From NCBI GenBank assembly GCA_002256005.1, contig NKIQ01000013.1, positions 1 through 64,000 of the forward strand: DNA of 64,000 nucleotides, in the 5' to 3' direction. Position numbers and translations under genes: made by a program. Shown here one piece after another: positions 27,189 to 36,091 of this stretch. Each line of letters starts with the position of its first letter. Positions within the stretch are counted from its first letter, which is position 1. The DNA comes from Alphaproteobacteria bacterium PA4. GTDB taxonomy: Bacteria > Pseudomonadota > Alphaproteobacteria > Sphingomonadales > Sphingomonadaceae. The notes under the pieces were generated by a model. That model made no database searches, had not been told where the DNA came from, and worked only from the letters and a program-made list of their open reading frames with translations.

Positions 27189-28219
27189 TGGACGGTTTCC
27201 GGTTGCCGGACGCGGTGCGCAGACCGCGGCATTGGTCCTTGTCGGCACGGCTGACGGCGGCACTGGCGCTGGCCATGCTGCCGCTGCTCATCCTTTTGCT
27301 GTTCATGGTCATCGACGACTGGCGGCTGGTCGATGCCATCATCACCCCTGCCCGGCTGTTCGCCATGGCCTTGCCGCTGCTGCTGTGGATGCTGGCAATG
27401 TATCTGACGACCATCGTCGCCCGCACGATGCTGGTCGAGCCCCTGCAGCAGATTCGCGCCATGGTCGAAAATCCCGATGCGCCCGTGTCGCTATCCGATC
27501 TTGGCAGCGCGGAAATGCAGGTGCTGGCCGACAGCATCGTGACGATGCGCGAGGCGGTGACCACGCACAGCAACGAGCTGGTGCTGGCGCTGATCGAACA
27601 GCAGCGGCTGACCCGCGAGATGCATCACCGCGTCAAGAACAGCCTGCAGATCGTGTCGAGCGTGCTGGCGCTGCACGGCCGCGAAGGCCAGTCGGCGGAA
27701 GTGGCGCAATCCTATGCCGCTATGCAGGCCCGGGTCGGCGCGCTGGCGCTGGTGCACCGCTGGATCTTCGACGGCGAAACCCTGTCGAGCGTCGATCTGC
27801 AAGCGCTGGGCGCCGAACTGGCCAAGGGACTGGAAATCAGCCTGGTCTCACCAACCCATCCCGAAGTACGCATCATCAGCGATGACCTTGAGCCGTTGAC
27901 GACATCGGCCGACGCCGCCATCCCGGTGGCCTTCCTGATCACCGAGGCGAGCAGCATCGCGGTGACGACTGCACCCGACGGGCCGCTGTTGCTGCGGCTG
28001 GGCGCGCGCCGCGATGGCGACAAGGTGCTGCTGACCATCGCCGCGGAAACGCTGGTCAACCGCAATCCGCTCGAAAGCCACAAGGAAACCGCCTCGGTGC
28101 GCATCATCCGCGGGATGGCGCGGCAATTGCAGGCGCCGATCAGCCATGTCGGTGACGCGGGCGTCCTGGAAATCTGCTTTGTCGACAGCGGCCGCCTCGC
28201 CTCGCTGCGCTCGCAATAG
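27188..28219 (+). CDS. PhyP-like sensor, HisKA_2 protein with degenerate ATPase domain
   Basis: 343 residues with two N-terminal membrane helices (about 20-42 and 56-78) and little periplasmic sequence between them. The HisKA_2 dimerisation motif is REMHHRVKNSLQIVSSVLAL (His146). The ATP-binding domain is poorly conserved: where the N-box should read like ELVTNAxKHA there is LITEASSIAV, and no DxGxG box is visible. The sphingomonad PhyP protein, reported as a negative regulator (probable phosphatase) of PhyR, has this kind of layout. It is co-translated with the NepR-like gene, opposite phyR. Confidence 0.82.
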   Translation: MDGFRLPDAVRRPRHWSLSARLTAALALAMLPLLILLLFMVIDDWRLVDAIITPARLFAMALPLLLWMLAMYLTTIVARTMLVEPLQQIRAMVENPDAPVSLSDLGSAEMQVLADSIVTMREAVTTHSNELVLALIEQQRLTREMHHRVKNSLQIVSSVLALHGREGQSAEVAQSYAAMQARVGALALVHRWIFDGETLSSVDLQALGAELAKGLEISLVSPTHPEVRIISDDLEPLTTSADAAIPVAFLITEASSIAVTTAPDGPLLLRLGARRDGDKVLLTIAAETLVNRNPLESHKETASVRIIRGMARQLQAPISHVGDAGVLEICFVDSGRLASLRSQ

Positions 28220-28221
28220 GC

Positions 28222-28554
28222 TCAGCCGGCGCCGGTCAGCCGGTGCCAGAAGCGCGTGGCCACCGCGGCGATGCCGGTGCCGCCGGCATCGGGTCCGGCC
28301 AGCAGCGTGTCGCGCGCAGCGACAATCGCTGCCCGGGTGCGCACATCCTTGTCGGTGATGCCGGTGCGATCCGGCACCATGCCTTCATCGGTGGCGGCGC
28401 TGCGGGCATCGACATCCTCCAGCCAGGCCTCGAGCAGCGTCAGGCGTTCCTGTCGATCGAGCGTCGGATCCGCGAGAATGGCCTGCGGCTGGCGAAAATA
28501 GGCGCCGGGATCGCCCCGCACCATGTCGAAATCCGCATCCTCAACATCCGGCAT
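28222..28554 (-). CDS. Hypothetical protein, stress-promoter associated
   Basis: 110-residue soluble acidic protein without recognised domain. The stretch [31 protein letters not shown] resembles a short helical module seen in small alphaproteobacterial proteins near stress genes. It is convergent with the PhyP-like gene. A GGAAC-N17-GTT promoter lies 34 bases upstream, suggesting it belongs to the EcfG regulon. Confidence 0.75.
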   Translation of the reverse strand: MPDVEDADFDMVRGDPGAYFRQPQAILADPTLDRQERLTLLEAWLEDVDARSAATDEGMVPDRTGITDKDVRTRAAIVAARDTLLAGPDAGGTGIAAVATRFWHRLTGAG

Positions 28555-28588
28555 CGGCCTGTTCCCTCATTGGCGTCATCCCCACTGA

Positions 28589-28613
28589 AACCCGCCGGGC
28601 GCGGCGCGGTTCC
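28589..28613 (-). promoter_or_regulatory. Putative EcfG promoter of the 110-residue protein gene
   Basis: On the minus strand GGAAC (28613-28609), 17 bases, GTT (28591-28589), 34 bases before the ATG at 28554. It is one of a divergent pair with the promoter at 28651. Confidence 0.65.
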
Positions 28614-28650
28614 GTCGCAGCGGCGCCCACCGCCATGGCGTCCCATTTGT

Positions 28651-28675
28651 GGAACCGGGCGGGCCAGCCGGTGTT
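28651..28675 (+). promoter_or_regulatory. Putative EcfG promoter of the DUF1328 gene
   Basis: GGAAC (28651-28655), 17 bases, GTT (28673-28675), 31 bases before the ATG at 28707, good promoter geometry. Confidence 0.68.
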
Positions 28676-28706
28676 GAGGCGACATCCCCAACCCAAAGGA
28701 ATCGTC

Positions 28707-28880
28707 ATGTTGCGTTACGCCATCATCTTTCTGATCATCGCCCTGATTGCCGGGGCGCTCGGCTTTGGCGGCGTCGCCGGCGCGGCCTCGTCCATCGCCG
28801 TGCTGCTGTTCTGGATCTTCGTTGTGCTGTTCGTCGTCGGCCTGGTCATGCACCTGGTCGGTGGCCGCCGCACGCTGTGA
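28707..28880 (+). CDS. DUF1328 small membrane protein (YtjA family)
   Basis: 57 residues, two tightly packed hydrophobic helices ([20 protein letters not shown] and [20 protein letters not shown]), the standard DUF1328 layout. The ATG at 28707 follows an AAAGGA site and gives the family N-terminus; the longer open frame is rejected. Members are often stress induced, and the upstream EcfG-type promoter agrees. Molecular function unknown. Confidence 0.9.
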   Translation: MLRYAIIFLIIALIAGALGFGGVAGAASSIAVLLFWIFVVLFVVGLVMHLVGGRRTL

Positions 28881-28913
28881 GGCTGCTGGGCGGGACCAGC
28901 GGGTCCCGCCCGA

Positions 28914-31328
28914 TCATTTCGCGATGGGCGGACAGGCCGGCAGCGGCAGCGGCTGGCTGAGGCGCGCGGTGCGCAGCGTGACCGCCAGCCCGCGCGGCGC
29001 CTGCAACCGCAGCGGCGTGCCGACATGCGCCAGATCGGCGCCGGCCGCGACGAAACAGGCCAGCGGAATCGCCAGCCGGGCCGGTTCGCCCACCGGCAGC
29101 CCGCGCACCAGCCCGCCGATATCGAGCGTGGCGCCGCCGAAGCTCAACCGGATGGGCCCCGCCACCGGCGCATCGATGCGCCAGTCGAGTTGCAGCGCGA
29201 AGCCACCCGTCGCCTGGCGCGACAGGCCGACCGGCGGGCCATCGATGGCGATGGCACCGGCAGCGGTCCAGCGGAACTGGCGGGCGTCCTCCTGGGCCGA
29301 CAGGTCGACGGCGCGCGCCACGACCGCGCTGTCGATGCCCAGCCGCCACGGCGACGGCACCTTGCCGCGCACCATATAGCTGTCCTCGCTGGCCAGCGCC
29401 GCGAGATCGACCTTCGGGTCTTCGCTCAGCGCCGCCACGGTGACGGAGCTGCGATAATCAAGGCCATGGCCGATCGGCCATAGCGGCGTCGTGATCGGTG
29501 ACCGCGCATCGGCGGGCCAGGCAAAGGGCAGCCGGCCGGTGAAATCGCGCGCCACCGTGCCATCACGCTGCGCGACCAGCACATCGGCGACGCCCTGCCC
29601 CTGCGACCCCGGCAGCCAGGCGGCGACAAAGGCATCCGAGGCATTCATCAGCTGCGGCACGAACAGCGGCCGGCCGGACAGGAACACCGACACGATCTTG
29701 ACGCCCTCAGCCTTCAGCCGGGCGATCAGCGCGGCCTCGCCGGCCAGCGCGCGGAACGCCAGATCGGGCACATCGCCCTGGAATTCGGCATAGGGCTGCT
29801 CGCCATAGACGATGATGGCGACGTCGGGGCGGGTATCGCTGGCGCCGTCCCGGGCGATGACCGCGTCACCGCCGGCGGCGCGCACCGCATCGGCCACCGC
29901 GCGGCCGATGGTCTGGCCCTTCGGGAAATCCGCGGCTGTGGTATCGGTGCCCTGCCAGGTCACCGTCCAGCCGCCGGACTGCATCGCCATGTCATCGGCA
30001 CCGGGGCCGGCGATCAGCACGCGCGCGCCGGGGCGGATCGGCAGCACGCCGCCATTGTTCTTCAGGAGCACCAGCGACTTCGCCACGGCTTCACGCGCGA
30101 TGGCGAGATGGTCGGCCGTGCCGATGCGCGCTGGCGCCGCACGCAGCAGCGGTGGCGTGTCGAGCAGGCCGAGCCGCGCCTTGACGCGCAGGATGCGGCG
30201 CACCGCGTCATCGATGCGCGCCAGCGGGATGGTGCCGTCGCGGGCATGACGCAGCGTGCTGTCGAACATGCCCTTCCAGCTGTCGGGCGCCATGACGAGA
30301 TCAAGCCCGGCGTTGATGGTCGGCGCGCAATCGGTGGGCGTGCAGCCCGGCAACTGGCCATGGCCGTTCCAGTCCCCGACCACCAGCCCGGCAAAGCCCA
30401 TCCGGCCCTTCAGCACATCGGTGAGCAGATAGCGGTTGCCATGCGCCTTGACGCCATTCCAGCTCGAAAAGCTCGCCATGACCGCCAGCACACCGGTCTC
30501 GATCGCCGGGGCATAGCCGGCGGCATGGGTTGCGACCAGGTCCGCCTCGCCGATTGCCGCATCGCCCTGGTCCTTGCCGCCGAGCGTGCCGCCATCGGCG
30601 ATGAAATGCTTGGCGGTTGCTGCCACCTTGTCGGCGGCCAGCGGCGTGGCGCCATTGATCGGCCCCTGCAACCCCATTGTCAGCGCGCCGGCATAGGCAG
30701 CGATGATCCCGGTGTCAGCGGAAAAGCCTTCATAGCTGCGGCCCCAGCGCAGATCCTGCGGCACCGCCAGTGTCGGCGCAAAGGTCCAGTCGATGCCGCT
30801 GCCCGACAGTTCGGCGGCGGTCACCACGCCGATGCGGCGGATGAGATCGGGATCATGGGCGGCACCCAGCCCGATATTGTGCGGAAAGATGGTGGCGCCG
30901 GGCAGGTTGGAATGGCCGTGCACGGCATCGATGCCGAACAGGATCGGGATCCGCGCGCCGGTCTTCTGCGACGCCGCGCGGAATTCGCCGACCAGCTTCA
31001 CCCAGGTCGCGGCATCGGCGCGTTCATTGCCATAGGGGCCGCCATTGCCGCCGGCGAGGATCGACCCCAGCGGATAATGTTTCAACTGGCCGGGCTTGAT
31101 GGCGGTGATATCGGCCTGGATCATCTGGCCGATCTTTTCGCGCAGCGTCATGCGCTGCATCAGCGCGGTGATGCGTGCTTCTATGGCCGGATCGCTGAGC
31201 GCTGCCGGGCTGTGCGTGGCCAGCCAGGTGGCGGGATTGCCCGTAGCGGCGGCTGGCGTCTGGGCGCCAGCCTCGGCCGATATCAGCACGGCAAGACCGA
31301 TGCGCCATGCTGCCTTGAACGTCGCCAT
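28914..31328 (-). CDS. Glycoside hydrolase family 3 beta-glucosidase, exported
   Basis: About 804 residues. A signal peptide (AAWRIGLAVLISAEAGAQT) leads into the GH3 N-terminal barrel (GQMIQADI, GIDAVHGHSNLPGATIFPHN, KHFIADGGT), with nucleophile Asp319 in LVVGDWNGH. The GH3 C-terminal domain and an extra C-terminal beta-sandwich of about 160 residues follow, as in exo-1,3/1,4-beta-glucosidases. It should release glucose from beta-glucan oligomers in the periplasm. I chose the ATG at 31328; a GTG seven codons upstream is possible. It has its own LacI-type operator upstream and is the last gene of the utilisation locus. Confidence 0.93.
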   Translation of the reverse strand: MATFKAAWRIGLAVLISAEAGAQTPAAATGNPATWLATHSPAALSDPAIEARITALMQRMTLREKIGQMIQADITAIKPGQLKHYPLGSILAGGNGGPYGNERADAATWVKLVGEFRAASQKTGARIPILFGIDAVHGHSNLPGATIFPHNIGLGAAHDPDLIRRIGVVTAAELSGSGIDWTFAPTLAVPQDLRWGRSYEGFSADTGIIAAYAGALTMGLQGPINGATPLAADKVAATAKHFIADGGTLGGKDQGDAAIGEADLVATHAAGYAPAIETGVLAVMASFSSWNGVKAHGNRYLLTDVLKGRMGFAGLVVGDWNGHGQLPGCTPTDCAPTINAGLDLVMAPDSWKGMFDSTLRHARDGTIPLARIDDAVRRILRVKARLGLLDTPPLLRAAPARIGTADHLAIAREAVAKSLVLLKNNGGVLPIRPGARVLIAGPGADDMAMQSGGWTVTWQGTDTTAADFPKGQTIGRAVADAVRAAGGDAVIARDGASDTRPDVAIIVYGEQPYAEFQGDVPDLAFRALAGEAALIARLKAEGVKIVSVFLSGRPLFVPQLMNASDAFVAAWLPGSQGQGVADVLVAQRDGTVARDFTGRLPFAWPADARSPITTPLWPIGHGLDYRSSVTVAALSEDPKVDLAALASEDSYMVRGKVPSPWRLGIDSAVVARAVDLSAQEDARQFRWTAAGAIAIDGPPVGLSRQATGGFALQLDWRIDAPVAGPIRLSFGGATLDIGGLVRGLPVGEPARLAIPLACFVAAGADLAHVGTPLRLQAPRGLAVTLRTARLSQPLPLPACPPIAK

Positions 31329-31387
31329 TTCCAGCCCCCGGAGCGTCACTGGCGCCGGGCCGTGCGCGGCCCGGCCCTGCCATTATT

Positions 31388-31403
31388 CTGTGAACGTTCA
31401 CAG
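31388..31403. promoter_or_regulatory. LacI-type operator upstream of the GH3 gene
   Basis: Perfect 16-base palindrome CTGTGAACGTTCACAG, 60 bases before the GH3 ATG and after the MFS stop. Its core GTGAACGTTCAC recurs at 42464-42475 before the TonB receptor. A central CG in an even palindrome is typical of LacI-family operators. Confidence 0.8.
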
Positions 31404-31441
31404 CTTTGCCATGGTCACAATGTCAAATCAAGGGGCCGCAA

Positions 31442-32617
31442 TCAGCCGCGGCGCGGTGCCAGCAGGATCGCGCCCAACAGGCTGAGCAGCGCCAGCGCCA
31501 CGAAAACCCCGGAAAAGCCATATCCCGGCATCATGCCCAGCGTCAGCCACGGCATGATCAGCGACGGGATCGTGTTGGTCAGGTTGAACAGGCCCAGGTC
31601 GCGGCCACGCCGGTCAGGGCGGCGCAACACGCGCAGGGTCTGCGCCGAATGCAGCGCCAGAAACCCGGCAGAGGCCAGCGAAAACAGCGAGAACCCGGCC
31701 ATGGCGACGGCAAGACCCTGCGCCGATGCCATCACCAGCAGCCCGGCCGCGGCGCCGAGGGCCGCCCAGCGCAGCGGCAGAAAGGGTCGCCCGCTGCGAT
31801 CGGACCAGCGCCCGGCCCACAGCGACAGCGGCGCCGAGACGAGCAGGATGACGGCGAAGAGGTTGGCGATGCGATTGTCGCTGACGCCGGCATCGATGCT
31901 GCGGAACCAGAAATAGAGATAGGCGAACAGCGTGGCTTCGGCGATCTGCACGGCCAGCCGCGCCAGCCACATGCGCCGCACACCGTCTGCCGACAGGCCG
32001 GCAGACGTCACATCGGCCGGCGGCGGGGCCGGCACCGGGGCAGGCAGGGGCCGCATCAGCACGGGCGCCAAGCAAAGGACGACCAGCGCTGCGACCAGCG
32101 CCAGCCGCGCCTCCGGCCCGGCCAGCCCCGGCCAGGTGACGATGGTGCCCGCCAGCGCGCCGCAGCCGGGTGCGAAGGCCATCAGGCCCCCCAATATCCC
32201 CTTGTGCGTATCGGGCACCACATCACCGGCCAGCGCGGCCAGCGGCGCCATCATCATGTTGAGGGCGAATTGCCAGGCGATGACCATGGCCACCAGCGTC
32301 GGCAGATCGCCGGGCCGGTCCATGGCGACCAGCAGCCCGGTGGACAGCAGCAGGCCCGCCGCGATCCAGGGGCGCCGGCGGCCGCTGATGTCGCTCAGCC
32401 AGCCGAACAGGATATGGCCACTGCTCGCCGCCAGCGCACCGAGAAAGGCCAGCTGCGCCACCCAGCCGATGCCCGGGCCGGCGCCGGCCAGCTGCGCGAC
32501 GCGCATCGGCAGCAACAGGATGAGGAAAGGCATATAGGCGATGGCGGTGCCGGCCCAGGCCAGCGCATAGACCGGCAGGAAGCGGCGCAGGCGGGCATCG
32601 CCGCCCGGATCAGCCAT
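31442..32617 (-). CDS. MFS sugar transporter of the glucan locus
   Basis: 391 residues, 12 predicted helices. The loop GWLSDISGRRRPWI is the MFS motif after helix 2, repeated in degenerate form as GRWSDRSGRPFLPL. The start overlaps the LacI stop by 8 bases, so it is coupled to it. It probably imports the glucose or short oligomers made by the GH enzymes; the substrate is inferred from context. Confidence 0.88.
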   Translation of the reverse strand: MADPGGDARLRRFLPVYALAWAGTAIAYMPFLILLLPMRVAQLAGAGPGIGWVAQLAFLGALAASSGHILFGWLSDISGRRRPWIAAGLLLSTGLLVAMDRPGDLPTLVAMVIAWQFALNMMMAPLAALAGDVVPDTHKGILGGLMAFAPGCGALAGTIVTWPGLAGPEARLALVAALVVLCLAPVLMRPLPAPVPAPPPADVTSAGLSADGVRRMWLARLAVQIAEATLFAYLYFWFRSIDAGVSDNRIANLFAVILLVSAPLSLWAGRWSDRSGRPFLPLRWAALGAAAGLLVMASAQGLAVAMAGFSLFSLASAGFLALHSAQTLRVLRRPDRRGRDLGLFNLTNTIPSLIMPWLTLGMMPGYGFSGVFVALALLSLLGAILLAPRRG

Positions 32618-33659
32618 GTCGGGCGACGGAGGCGCGGCTGATGAGCGTCGAGGGCACGCTGGTCAGGCTGGCGGGCGGCGGCGCGCCCTTCAGATGCGCG
32701 ATGATCAGTTCGACGGCGGTTGATGCGGTGGCGGCAATCGACTGATCGATGGCGGTCAGCGGCGGCTGCGCGAACTGGACGATGGGGGTATTGTCGAAAC
32801 TGATGATCGACAGGTCGTCGGGGACGCCCAGCCCCTGTTCGCGCGCCACCGCCAGCGTGGCGATCGCCATCTGGTCGTTGCTGGCGATGATGGCGGTGGG
32901 GCGGTCGGGCCGGGCGAGCAGGCGCAGCGCGGCGGCGCGGCCGGAGGCATGGGAAAAGTCGCCGGCATCGAGCAGGCCGGCCGTGTCCAGCCCGGCTTCG
33001 GCCATCGCCGCGCGCCAGCCGTCGACGCGCCAGCCGCTCAGTTCATAATCGCTGGCGCCGGCGATGCAGGCGATGCGGCGATGGCCATGGTCGATCAGAT
33101 GGCGGGTGGCGGTGGCCGCCGAGCCGGCATCGTCCATCGACACCGCGATGCCGGCATCCTGACGCTGCGAGCCGATGCGCACGAACGGCATGTCCTGTTC
33201 GGCGAGCAGATCGACGATCTGCGGATTGTCGCTGTGCGGCGGCGTCAGGATGATGCCATCGGGCTGCAGGGCGGCGATGGCGGCGAGCAGCTCGCGCTCG
33301 ACATGGTCGCTGTGCGTGTCGATCAGTTCGAAGATCATGCGATAGCCATGTTCGGCGCAGGTCAGCATGCCGCCGAGCAGCATCTGGTCGACCCAGTCGG
33401 TGCCCTGCCGCGCCTGCCAGTCGGCGATGGTGCGTTCGCGATCGTTGATGGCGAGGATGAGATAGGAACGCGACCCGCTCATCCGCTGCGCGGCGATGGA
33501 CGGCACATAGCCGAGGCTGTCGATGGCGGCCTGCACCCGGTCACGGGTTTCGGCGCGCACATTGGGTTCGTTGTTGATGACGCGGCTGACGGTCTGCAAC
33601 GACACGCCGGCCGCGGCGGACACATGCCGGATCGTCACGGCCTGGCGGCGACGTGCCAT
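32610..33659 (-). CDS. LacI-family transcriptional regulator
   Basis: 349 residues. The N-terminal helix-turn-helix is TIRHVSAAAGVSLQTVSRVINNEPNV with hinge helix AAQRMSGSRSY, then a periplasmic-binding-protein-like sugar domain (GDFSHASGRAAALRLL, IIASNDQMAIATLAVARE, ISFDNTP). Its likely targets are the GTGAACGTTCAC palindromes before the GH3 and TonB receptor genes. As it lies inside the regulated operon, it would be autoregulated. The gap to GH16 is only 3 bases. Confidence 0.94.
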   Translation of the reverse strand: MARRRQAVTIRHVSAAAGVSLQTVSRVINNEPNVRAETRDRVQAAIDSLGYVPSIAAQRMSGSRSYLILAINDRERTIADWQARQGTDWVDQMLLGGMLTCAEHGYRMIFELIDTHSDHVERELLAAIAALQPDGIILTPPHSDNPQIVDLLAEQDMPFVRIGSQRQDAGIAVSMDDAGSAATATRHLIDHGHRRIACIAGASDYELSGWRVDGWRAAMAEAGLDTAGLLDAGDFSHASGRAAALRLLARPDRPTAIIASNDQMAIATLAVAREQGLGVPDDLSIISFDNTPIVQFAQPPLTAIDQSIAATASTAVELIIAHLKGAPPPASLTSVPSTLISRASVARHG

Positions 33660-33662
33660 GAA

Positions 33663-34583
33663 CTATCTGCCTTCACTTGCTCTTGCGGCATTCCTAACGC
33701 CGGCCTCCGGCCTTTGCCAGACGCGAACCCAGTCGATGCGCAATTCGCGCGGGAACCCCCTGGCATCGACCCCGCCCGACCCGCGCCGTTCCGCCAAACC
33801 ACCGCCGATGGCAAGGTTGAGGATCAGGTGGAACGGCTGGTCGAAGGGCGCGCCCGCGGCGCTGCTGCCGCTGGTCTGCCACTGGCTGGCGCTGCGCGTC
33901 GCCCAGGCCTTGCCATCGACCAGCCAGGTGATGCGGTCCGCCTGCCAGTCGATGGCATAGGTGTGAAAGCCGGTCAGCGCCGGCGGCCAGGCCATTTCTT
34001 CGCCGGACTGGCGGTTGCCGGGCCACGCCCCGCCGAAATGCAGCGTGCCCAGGATGGTCGCCTCCCGCCCGTCCGGGCAGGCGGCGCAGGGCACGCCGAG
34101 GTTGACCGCCTCCACTATGTCGATCTCGCCCGATGCCGCCCATCGGCCATAGGCATCGTCATCGGGCAGCATCCACAGCGCCGGCCAGCTGCCCTGCCCC
34201 TGCGGCAGCTGCGCCCGGATCTCGATGCGGCCATAGCGCCATGAGGCATGCCCGCGCGTCGACAGCCGCGCCGAACTGTAGTCGCGAACAATGTCGGGCA
34301 CCGCGCCGCCGCTGCGCTGCCCGGCGGGCAAGGCCGGGCCGGACACGCGCTCACGCCGGGCGGTGATGACCAATTGGCCGTCAGCAACCGCCGCGTTGCG
34401 GTGCGCGCGCGTATAGCATTGCCGCTCCTGATTGCCGCCGCCCCAGCAATCATCGGCCTGGTGCCATTTTCCGGCGTCGATGGCCGTGCCGTCGAACTCG
34501 TCCGACCAGACCAGATGCCAGCCCGGCCCCGGCGGCTCCGGCGCCGCGGCGGCCAGCAGCAGGGCGGCCAGAGCGGCGCTCAC
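33663..34583 (-). CDS. Glycoside hydrolase family 16 endo-beta-glucanase
   Basis: 306 residues with a signal peptide (AALAALLLAAAAPE) and a GH16 beta-sandwich. The catalytic signature is GEIDIVEAV, with nucleophile Glu153, Asp155 and acid/base Glu158, flanked by SWPALWMLP and TYAIDWQADRITWLVDG. The form resembles laminarinase (endo-1,3-beta-glucanase) rather than agarase, though specificity needs a tree. The start is GTG at 34583, overlapping the halogenase stop as GTGA. Confidence 0.92.
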   Translation of the reverse strand: MSAALAALLLAAAAPEPPGPGWHLVWSDEFDGTAIDAGKWHQADDCWGGGNQERQCYTRAHRNAAVADGQLVITARRERVSGPALPAGQRSGGAVPDIVRDYSSARLSTRGHASWRYGRIEIRAQLPQGQGSWPALWMLPDDDAYGRWAASGEIDIVEAVNLGVPCAACPDGREATILGTLHFGGAWPGNRQSGEEMAWPPALTGFHTYAIDWQADRITWLVDGKAWATRSASQWQTSGSSAAGAPFDQPFHLILNLAIGGGLAERRGSGGVDARGFPRELRIDWVRVWQRPEAGVRNAARASEGR

Positions 34584-36091
34584 GCGGCGCGATGCACCGC
34601 CGCCGCCGCATCGCTGGCGCCGCAATAGCGGGCGACATAGGCGTGATGCTCGGGCAGGCTGGCGACAGTCTTTGCGACGGATTCGCGCAGCCCGCCAAGA
34701 AGCGCCGACAGTTCCTCCGGGCGCAGCCGCGCGGCGACGGGGTGATAGCTTTCGGGCACGATGCCCTGTCCCAGCATCACCTGCACCCAGCTGTTTTCGA
34801 TGAACAATTCCTCGTTCTTGCGGAACACCCGCCCGGTTTCGCGGAACAGCTCGATCTTGTGCGCCAGGCTGTCGGGGATCGCCATCGCTGCGCACTGCCG
34901 CCAGAACGGACTGTCGCGGCGCTGGGTGACCTTGTAGTGCAGAATCAGGAAATCGCGGATCTGCTCCATGTCGGTGAACTGCTGATCGTTGAATTCGGCG
35001 ATGTCGCGGGCGCTGATCCGGCCGGCGGGCAGCATGCGGGCAATGCGCAGCACGGCGCGCTGGATGAGATGGATGCTCGTTGATTCCAGCGGCTCCATGA
35101 AACCGCCGGACAGGCCGACCGCCACGCAATTGCGGTGCCATTGCCGGCGGCGCACGCCGGTGGTGAAGCGGATGAAATTGGGCTGGACGAGCTTTTCACC
35201 CTCGATCGAGCCGAATAGCCGGTCGAGCGCCGCATCCTTGTCGAGATAGCGGCTGCAATAGACGATGCCATTGCCCTGGCGGTGCTGCAGCGGGATGCGC
35301 CACTGCCAGCCGGCATCATGGGCAATGGCGCGGGTATAGGGAACCGCGGGGCGCACGCTCGCCGTCTGGATGGCGATGGCGGAATCGCAGGGCAGCCAGT
35401 GCGACCAGTCATCGAAGCCCGCGTGCAGCGCGCCTTCGATCAGAAGGGCGCGAAAGCCGGTGCAATCGATGAACAGGTCACCTTCGATGCGGCGGTCGCC
35501 GTCGAGCGTGAGCGCCGCGATATCGCCACTTTCGCCGTTCAGCTCCACCGCCGTGATGCGGCCCTCGATACGCGTCGCCCCGCCGGCTTCGGCGCGCTTG
35601 CGCAAAAAGGCGGCATAGAGCGCCGAATCGAGCTGATAGGCATAGTTCAGCCGGTCTTCGGGCAGATGCGCGAACTTGCCCTGCAGGGCGGCCTGCAATT
35701 CCAGCGCATAATCGTCGTAAGGGTGGGTGTGACCCTGGGTCTGGCCGTGCATCCAGAAATGCTGGAAGCCCGCGGTCCAGTGATCCTTGCCCGTCGCGCC
35801 GAAGCTGTGGAAATAGCGCGTCCCGACATCCTTCCAATTCTCGAACAAGATGCCGAGCTTGAAGGTCGCCTGCGTCGCCCGCATGAACTCGGCCTCGTTG
35901 ATGCCGAGCAGGCGGTTGAACAGCACGATCGGCGGGATGGTGCTTTCGCCGACGCCGATGGTGCCGATGGCATCGGATTCAACCAGGGTGAGATCGATGA
36001 CCGGGCCCAGCGCATGCGCCAGCGCCGCCGCCGTCATCCAGCCGGCGGTGCCACCACCGGCGACCACCACGCGCAAGGGCTTCCCGGTCAT
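34580..36091 (-). CDS. Flavin-dependent tryptophan halogenase family protein (second of pair)
   Basis: 503 residues. The FAD-binding motif is VVVAGGGTAGWMTAAALA and the halogenase motif GWQWRIPLQHR (GWxWxIP) is intact. The Lys of the hypohalous-acid step is probably in ATFKLGILFENWK, and the Glu in GGFMEPLEST. The ATG at 36091 overlaps the cupin gene stop (ATGA). Such halogenases are regularly found beside TonB receptors in sphingomonads and caulobacters. Their natural substrate in these loci is unsettled; free indole or a surface group are possibilities. Confidence 0.9.
   Translation of the reverse strand: MTGKPLRVVVAGGGTAGWMTAAALAHALGPVIDLTLVESDAIGTIGVGESTIPPIVLFNRLLGINEAEFMRATQATFKLGILFENWKDVGTRYFHSFGATGKDHWTAGFQHFWMHGQTQGHTHPYDDYALELQAALQGKFAHLPEDRLNYAYQLDSALYAAFLRKRAEAGGATRIEGRITAVELNGESGDIAALTLDGDRRIEGDLFIDCTGFRALLIEGALHAGFDDWSHWLPCDSAIAIQTASVRPAVPYTRAIAHDAGWQWRIPLQHRQGNGIVYCSRYLDKDAALDRLFGSIEGEKLVQPNFIRFTTGVRRRQWHRNCVAVGLSGGFMEPLESTSIHLIQRAVLRIARMLPAGRISARDIAEFNDQQFTDMEQIRDFLILHYKVTQRRDSPFWRQCAAMAIPDSLAHKIELFRETGRVFRKNEELFIENSWVQVMLGQGIVPESYHPVAARLRPEELSALLGGLRESVAKTVASLPEHHAYVARYCGASDAAAAVHRAA

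Noticed and set aside
33663-35141. 492-codon reading of GH16 with a long N-terminal extension
   Set aside because: The extension is the wrong frame of the halogenase gene; a GTG at 34583 gives a signal peptide and overlaps the halogenase stop.
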